From assembly GCA_030649165.1 (NCBI GenBank), contig JAUSGG010000102.1, positions 17,299 through 81,298 of the forward strand: a stretch of 64,000 bases of DNA, read 5' to 3'. The translations under genes and the position numbers were made by a program. The notes under the pieces are model-generated. The model was not told where the DNA came from. It searched no databases and worked only from the letters and a program-made list of their open reading frames with translations. The DNA is from Armatimonadota bacterium. GTDB lineage: Bacteria; Armatimonadota; UBA5829; JAUSEB01. Positions 59,493 through 64,000 of the stretch are shown one piece after another; position 1 is the stretch's first letter, and the number at the start of each line of letters is the position of its first letter.

Positions 59493-60206
59493 TCACCGTT
59501 GATTGGAACCGTTCGATCCACTACTTACGACGTTACCAAAAACAAGAAGGCCAAGATTGGCGCCCTTGACACTCGTCCCGATCTGTACGATCTCTAGAAT
59601 CTGACCCGGAGCGTCACCGGCGCTGATCCGAAGCTTCAGCACATAAGTACCTTTGTCATCATGTGTAGCTTTCACTTCGGACACTGCCACGCACTTACCG
59701 GAGGACTTGATATCACCCAATCGAAAATCTTTTGGCTCAACGGGAACGATATTGATTGACTCTTCCTTCGTTGCACCAACAGGGAGATTACCAAAGTCAA
59801 TGCGGGCTGGTGTTAAGACGGCTACCGGCTTAATACTAGCATCGATGCGTAACTCAACAGATGGTCTTTCAGGGTCGTTCGTATGGACTGTCACAAAGTT
59901 GGATACTGTCCCACCCGGTACGTTTGGCACAAACTCGACCTCTATTTTCCCAAGTCCTCCGGGCTTTGTCTCCGCCAGAGACGCCTTCGTCACAATACAA
60001 CTACAGGACTTGTCAATACCCTGGATCTTCAGATCGACATCACCCGTGTTGCGATAGTCGAAGCTCGCCTGAATGAGTTGCTCGCTACGAACCTCACCTA
60101 CATCTACAGTCGTCGCTTCGAACTGGATGTGCGGCGACGGGAAGACGGGTGCCGCTAGCAGAAGCGGCAGCATAGCCAAGGACAAGGGACCGAGGATACG
60201 TTTCAT
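59493..60206 (-). CDS. Secreted DUF1573 (ASH-like) protein, frameshifted near its end
   Basis: A 237-residue open frame with signal peptide (ILGPLSLAMLPLLLAAPVF). Two immunoglobulin-like DUF1573/ASH units follow: FEATTVDVGEVRSEQLIQ, then SFDYRNTGDVDLKIQGIDKS, then CSC and the strand GKIEVEFVPNVPGGTVSNFV with TVHTNDPERP. A second unit starts PARIDFGNLPVG. The CSC after the first strand pair is typical of bacterial DUF1573 proteins. The reading frame breaks inside the final strand and resumes after 110 bases (see 59369-59492). It is last in the minus-strand cluster with the C39 peptidase, which carries related domains. Role unknown; probably envelope-located. Confidence 0.85.
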   Translation of the reverse strand: MKRILGPLSLAMLPLLLAAPVFPSPHIQFEATTVDVGEVRSEQLIQASFDYRNTGDVDLKIQGIDKSCSCIVTKASLAETKPGGLGKIEVEFVPNVPGGTVSNFVTVHTNDPERPSVELRIDASIKPVAVLTPARIDFGNLPVGATKEESINIVPVEPKDFRLGDIKSSGKCVAVSEVKATHDDKGTYVLKLRISAGDAPGQILEIVQIGTSVKGANLGLLVFGNVVSSGSNGSNQR

Positions 60207-60250
60207 TCAGACCTCCAAAAGGCTCATCCAACTGCGCTGATAAAGAATGA

Positions 60251-61657
60251 TCACTGTACGACGTTAGCGTACCACGGAACACGCAACACAGGTTCGTTCT
60301 TTCTGTCTGTTGCCAGTACAATCTCCCCGAACAAGTATCCCAACGGACAATTCTCAGATAACGTTACTCTAACACGAGGTTCATCCTTATCGCTGAGATC
60401 ATCTACCACGGCTTTGGCGTATTCACTCGTAACATTTACGCTCCTAACAACAATCGGCTTTTTCGCCATAGAAGACAAGCTGAAGCTTCTCTCGACGCGC
60501 TGCCCTTTGGTTACTGCGCCAAAAAACACGGAAGGAGTACTGGTCGCCAGATCGCCCGTGATGAGCGCCCTAACGGGAACCTGCAGTCTCGGCTGGGCCG
60601 GGTGATTGCTTTCGACAACGACGCTACTATCCAACGGGCCGATTGGCGCGCCAGGCTTAAGACTCAGTGTAATTCTGTAGGCGTGCTCGCCGACCGATTT
60701 CACCAGTTTCGCAGATACCCACTTCGAATTTGATGCAATAAGCTTCAGGATGAGCGGAGTGTCCGAGTAGTTCACCGATTCCCGTGAGGAATCGGGAATG
60801 ACCATCACCCGAGTGCTAGTCTTACTGTTTTCAACTCTGCCGAAATCTATATAAGGAGGATAATGCGCGACTGACAAGGGCCTCACACAACCCACAATCC
60901 GCAGATGAACAATGGGAGTTACGGGGTCGTTCGAATAGATTAGCAGACTTTGTTGCTGGGTAGATCTCAGATTAGAGAGATCAAACGCAACCTGGACCAA
61001 TGCAGAACAGCCGGGCGCTATGCTATCGTGCGTTGACGCCGCCACAATAGTTCCGACCGAAGCGCTGATTTTGTTTATCACGAGATCGGTTTTGCCAGCG
61101 TTTCGGCAATTTATCGTGAAGGACAGTATTGTGCCGGGATCAGCAAACTCAAAGTCGTAAACGTACTTATCTAGGCGGATGTCGGGGCCACTGGGGGTCG
61201 ATTCCGGCAGGTACTTTCTATCCTTCGACAGCAGCAGAGCAAAACCAGAGTAAAGGCTCCTTAGCTCCTGCTTGTCTATGGTTCTGTTGGATTCGGACGG
61301 GTCATACGCGCGAAAATTGCTGCCACTCCTCGGTTCGACAACCACAAAGTGATTGTTCCACAAATGAGCAATCGCAGGGAGGTTGATCGAGATGAGTTCA
61401 TCCAGACTCATCTTCATTGCTTTTCCTTCCAATCCCCTCGACTCACCAGCGTGCAAAAGCCCCAGAAGATTCGTTCCATTTCTTGGGTCCGCTCCCGCGA
61501 GCTTGGCGATTCCTTTGACCTGTGCATCTATCCCGTAGTATTCGCAGACGGCCACCAGGCACTTAGGTCCACACATCACATCCGCTCTTTGTGGCTGAGC
61601 CGCCGCCCCTACCGGAATCATCAACATCAATGACATCAATAGCATGGCATACTTCAT
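60251..61657 (-). CDS. Secreted C39 peptidase fused to ASH/DUF1573-like domains
   Basis: About 468 residues from the ATG at 61657 (AGGAG upstream), which starts a clean signal peptide MKYAMLLMSLMLMIPVGAAA. ATG 61690 and TTG 61693 are alternatives. Residues about 24-150 are a C39 double-glycine peptidase: Cys29 in ADVMCGPKCLVAVCEYYG, His103 in HLWNNHFVVVE and Asp119 in RAYDPSE. C39 domains usually sit at the N-terminus of ABC exporters and cleave leader peptides; here there is no transporter, and the enzyme is itself exported. The rest is three or so ASH-like units (SFTINCRNAGKTDLVIN, PYIDFGRVENSKTS, PSVFFGAVTKGQRVERSF). Its likely substrate is the GG-motif protein two genes upstream. Confidence 0.85.
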   Translation of the reverse strand: MKYAMLLMSLMLMIPVGAAAQPQRADVMCGPKCLVAVCEYYGIDAQVKGIAKLAGADPRNGTNLLGLLHAGESRGLEGKAMKMSLDELISINLPAIAHLWNNHFVVVEPRSGSNFRAYDPSESNRTIDKQELRSLYSGFALLLSKDRKYLPESTPSGPDIRLDKYVYDFEFADPGTILSFTINCRNAGKTDLVINKISASVGTIVAASTHDSIAPGCSALVQVAFDLSNLRSTQQQSLLIYSNDPVTPIVHLRIVGCVRPLSVAHYPPYIDFGRVENSKTSTRVMVIPDSSRESVNYSDTPLILKLIASNSKWVSAKLVKSVGEHAYRITLSLKPGAPIGPLDSSVVVESNHPAQPRLQVPVRALITGDLATSTPSVFFGAVTKGQRVERSFSLSSMAKKPIVVRSVNVTSEYAKAVVDDLSDKDEPRVRVTLSENCPLGYLFGEIVLATDRKNEPVLRVPWYANVVQ

Positions 61658-61763
61658 TGCGGCGACGGCTCCTTTTCCATCAATCTTCATCAATCATTGA
61701 TAGGGCAGTGGCGTAGCCAACTGACACTGCTGCGCCATCATTCTCTCGTGAACGAGTTTAGCA

Positions 61764-62621
61764 TTATGGGACGGTGTACTCGATTTGTCTCGTTACGTCC
61801 TTGACCTTGGTTCCAGTAGGAAACTTAACCACCACGTCCTCAGGCGGGATATTCTTGCCAGCCTCCAAGCCCGTGATCCTGGCCTCGCCTGTTTGGGTGT
61901 TGCCGTTGTCCCAGGTCGTGACAAATTCCGCTCGCTGAGGGAACCACAATCCATCGCCAACATCCTGGTAGTCCAAGAACTTAACTTCCGTGTTTAGCAC
62001 GTTCGGGCGCGGCAGATCATCTTTCTGATTCCACTTGACTTTCCTGGGGTTGAACCCAACCGACGGATCAAGCCATACCACATATCCCTTGTACACCCGT
62101 TCCGTCTCGTCTTTCGGGAGAATCTCTACCCGCCAACACGGGTGTCCGTCTATTGACTCCTGATCCGGCGACACCTTGCCTCTGCGGATTGTCTCAAATA
62201 GAGGCGAACCATCGACGAACCTGTAGATAGGGTCGATCGTGATCTGTATACCGAAGAGACCACCGACAAGCTTGTTGTTGACGGAGCCCCACGATCTGTC
62301 CGCCGTCTCTACCTGCAACTGACGGTACTCGTTGCTTTGCCTATCCATCGTCGAGACCATTCTCTGAACCGGCCCAGGACCCAACTCCTCCAGACGCAGA
62401 GCATTTGGCGTTCTGACGTAATGGAAGCTCATGATCGTCCGGTCTTCAGCGCCTGCTCCGGGATCGTAGGTATAGTCCGCAACGATCGAACCACCCGACT
62501 TGGACAACTGATCGACTAATGCCGCCGAAAGATAGTCAGCGGTTGGGGTGTCCGATTGTGCTTGCACCAACGCAATGACAGCGACAAACATCACAACCGC
62601 AGCAAAGACTGATAGTTTCAT
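61764..62621 (-). CDS. LolA-like exported protein
   Basis: A 285-residue protein with signal peptide (KLSVFAAVVMFVAVIALVQA) and a long curved beta-sheet pattern like LolA/outer-membrane lipoprotein-sorting proteins: DYTYDPGAGAEDRTIMSFHY, YVVWLDPSVGFNPRKVKWN, DYQDVGDGLWFPQRAEFVT. The assignment is by pattern only. It lies 10 bases after the Cys-rich GG-motif gene and 73 bases before the C39 peptidase frame, in one apparent operon. A chaperone or carrier role for a hydrophobic or secreted partner is possible. Confidence 0.7.
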   Translation of the reverse strand: MKLSVFAAVVMFVAVIALVQAQSDTPTADYLSAALVDQLSKSGGSIVADYTYDPGAGAEDRTIMSFHYVRTPNALRLEELGPGPVQRMVSTMDRQSNEYRQLQVETADRSWGSVNNKLVGGLFGIQITIDPIYRFVDGSPLFETIRRGKVSPDQESIDGHPCWRVEILPKDETERVYKGYVVWLDPSVGFNPRKVKWNQKDDLPRPNVLNTEVKFLDYQDVGDGLWFPQRAEFVTTWDNGNTQTGEARITGLEAGKNIPPEDVVVKFPTGTKVKDVTRQIEYTVP

Positions 62622-62632
62622 TGAAACTCCTT

Positions 62633-63046
62633 TTAGTTGTTTTCACATAGCCGCCTTTGGCATCTTCCGCCGATAGGCGGCGCCCCCGATGATGGTTCAC
62701 ACGTCGTCATTCCCCATGGGGGATTGTGTACCTGCCCGCCTACTCTCTGACCGCAATCGGGATCGCCACTCTTTGGGGTACACGTCAGATCAGTCTCGGG
62801 GCCCCTACACATCATTTCGTCACCGGTGCCGTTGCACGCCACGCAATAGGCCTCGTTTTTATCGTCGGCACCGTTATAGAACCTGGCGTGGCAATCCCCA
62901 TAGTCAACGCAGAAAACATGCAGAGTGCCGCCCATGACCGCCGCTTGTTCACCACTGGACAACTCGGCTCCAGCCCGAGCACCGCCCGCTGACACCGCGA
63001 GTATCGCTAATATGGCCAGAAATATTCCCGTGTTACGCATTGTCAT
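62633..63046 (-). CDS. Cys-rich secreted protein with double-glycine leader motif
   Basis: A 137-residue precursor. GGAGG lies six bases before the ATG. Residues 1-25 are a Sec signal peptide (NTGIFLAILAILAVSAGGARA). Right after it comes ELSSGEQAAVMGG (28-40). This matches the double-glycine leader consensus at L(-12), S(-11), E(-8), V(-4), G(-2) and G(-1); only Gln replaces Leu at -7. The remaining 97 residues have ten cysteines (46, 52, 68, 71, 80, 89, 98, 116, 129, 134), enough for five disulfides, with Gly/Pro/Asp-rich spacers. Cleavage after GG40 by the secreted C39 peptidase encoded downstream is a reasonable prediction. Function unknown: peptide signal, bacteriocin-like or structural. 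Confidence 0.8.
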   Translation of the reverse strand: MTMRNTGIFLAILAILAVSAGGARAGAELSSGEQAAVMGGTLHVFCVDYGDCHARFYNGADDKNEAYCVACNGTGDEMMCRGPETDLTCTPKSGDPDCGQRVGGQVHNPPWGMTTCEPSSGAPPIGGRCQRRLCENN

Positions 63047-63063
63047 TCATCCCCTCCATAGTA

Positions 63064-63111
63064 TCATGTTCTATCGCCAAGCAATCCGAAAGAAATGTAA
63101 AGCTCCTGCAT
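63064..63111 (-). CDS. Possible 15-codon leader ORF
   Basis: ATG at 63111 overlaps a full 12-base complement of the 16S 3' end (AAAGGAGGTGAT, 63121-63110) and reads MQELYISFGLLGDRT then TGA, ending 17 bases before the Cys-rich gene. Spacing of only two bases between GGAGG and ATG is poor, so it may be a standby ribosome site rather than a translated leader. Confidence 0.3.
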   Translation of the reverse strand: MQELYISFGLLGDRT

Positions 63112-63239
63112 CACCTCCTTTGCAGTAAACTGTTACGCGGCTCACAGCCGAGGACCTCACCTTCTCCCTAAGCAAGCAACACAGTCCTTCTCCAAACCTC
63201 TCTCCAGATGTCAATTGATGGTGGCGCCACCGTTTCGGG

Positions 63240-64000
63240 CTATGTGGGATCAGGTCCACCGGTCATCTCATCCCACACGAAGAGCGTTCCTCGCGCTTTT
63301 CGGCACCAAGAACTGTCAGGTGCGCGATCGATAATCCTCAACAGACAACCGCGGGCAGATGCAGTATCTCCCATTCGGTAGTAGCAGTCGCCCGCATTAT
63401 ACAGAGCCTGGCAGACCGTATCTATAGAGGCGCCGTGAATTCTTGCTTCCCGCTGGAACGCTCTCGCGGCCTCTTTCCAATCTTCTGCACCCGCGTATAA
63501 GCGACCAATATGGTCGAGTTTCAACGCCTGTGCTGTCGGGTTGGTCGCAACTATTCGATTGAGCCGCTTTATTGCTTCTTTCACTCGCCCGGATTCCGCC
63601 AGGATGTCGGCCGATTGTCGCACCGCTGCATTTACATAAAATCTTGCGCCAGATGATTCACTATACACTGATATAAGCGCATCAAACACAGATAAAGCGG
63701 TCTTCTTGTCGCCGGACAACCGCAAGCAGTCGCCCTTTATGAAGGACGCTTCGGCAGCCAGACCGTGTGTGGGATATTTTTCCAGAAACTTGGTCGACAG
63801 TTCGATCGCTTCCTTGATGTTATGCTCATAGTAGTACACAATCTCAAGCTTCGCGAAGGCGCCGGGCGCGGCGCCCGATTTGGACATGGCGGCGATATAC
63901 TCTCGCGCGGTCGCCCGCCAGGCCTCGTCGCCAATTTGCCGCTGCAGATCAAGCAGGTGGTGTAGCAGGTTGGCATGACGTTTAATCGTGGGATCTTTCG
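63240..64000 (-). CDS. TPR-repeat protein (N-terminus beyond the window)
   Basis: The frame is open from the right edge, so at least 252 residues are visible and the start is outside. Several TPR units are seen: LEIVYYYEHNIKEAIELSTK, GRVKEAIKRLNRIVATNPT, AGAEDWKEAARAFQREARIH and ALYNAGDCYYRMGDTASARG. Likely a scaffold for protein interactions. It lies 193 bases upstream of the Cys-rich gene on the same strand and may belong to the same cluster. A GGTGGCGCCACC palindrome follows the stop. Confidence 0.85.
   Translation of the reverse strand, partial: KDPTIKRHANLLHHLLDLQRQIGDEAWRATAREYIAAMSKSGAAPGAFAKLEIVYYYEHNIKEAIELSTKFLEKYPTHGLAAEASFIKGDCLRLSGDKKTALSVFDALISVYSESSGARFYVNAAVRQSADILAESGRVKEAIKRLNRIVATNPTAQALKLDHIGRLYAGAEDWKEAARAFQREARIHGASIDTVCQALYNAGDCYYRMGDTASARGCLLRIIDRAPDSSWCRKARGTLFVWDEMTGGPDPT

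Noticed and set aside
59325..59597. 90-codon plus-strand frame after tonB
   Set aside because: It is antisense to the shifted C-terminal DUF1573 sequence (59369-59492), which explains this region better.

Overview
The window is a GC-rich, gene-dense bacterial chromosome segment with about 44 protein genes and one tRNA gene, most on the minus strand. The envelope is diderm-like: ExbB/ExbD/TonB, a CsgG-like protein, a LolA-like protein and many Sec-exported proteins. Metabolic genes are bacterial and free-living (PolA, CoaE, SurE, NadE, two glutamine synthetases, CysD/CysNC). The mix of giant secreted repeat proteins, secreted subtilases, an S1 protein with long Ala/Glu tails and many short dispersed intergenic repeats suggests an Armatimonadota-like or neighbouring poorly cultured lineage. 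That assignment is inference; the window has no rRNA.

Layout. 1-13294 is a minus-strand block of four secreted proteins: CsgG-like, subtilase, a 614-aa protein and a giant protein that runs off the left edge. 13435-20917 holds coaE, rpsA (with a hairpin-rich leader), a 1.2-kb repeat-rich gap and polA. 21166-28124 has sppA, tRNA-Leu(CAA) with a consensus promoter, and a three-gene plus-strand redox operon. 28220-31581 is nadE followed by a two-component system. 31867-40205 is bracketed by two 442-aa glutamine synthetase paralogues enclosing a second subtilase, an atypical response regulator and an O-antigen-ligase-like TPR protein. 40369-45579 is sulfate activation (cysD-cysNC), an arginase-fold-like protein, a MntA/HepT toxin-antitoxin pair and a PAPS-type sulfotransferase. 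45674-51618 has a membrane gluzincin, a SpoIIE phosphatase, an FAA hydrolase, a PEP-CTERM-like protein, a YhaM-like nuclease and surE. 51987-59072 has a large carboxypeptidase-regulatory-repeat protein, an ECF sigma/anti-sigma pair and exbB-exbD-tonB.

59369-64000 is the most unusual region. A Sec-exported, ten-cysteine protein carries a near-perfect double-glycine leader motif directly after its signal peptide. It lies in one minus-strand cluster with a secreted, stand-alone C39 peptidase fused to ASH/DUF1573-like domains, a LolA-like protein, a DUF1573 protein with a compensated frameshift, and a TPR protein. This suggests a periplasmic C39-processed secreted peptide pathway, distinct from the usual ABC-transporter-fused C39 systems.

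Other leads are a C-terminal module shared by a CsgG-like protein and a distant subtilase, a second module shared by two adjacent secreted proteins, a structured attenuator-like leader before the first glnA, and several dispersed repeat families, two of which supply the stop codon of the gene they abut.
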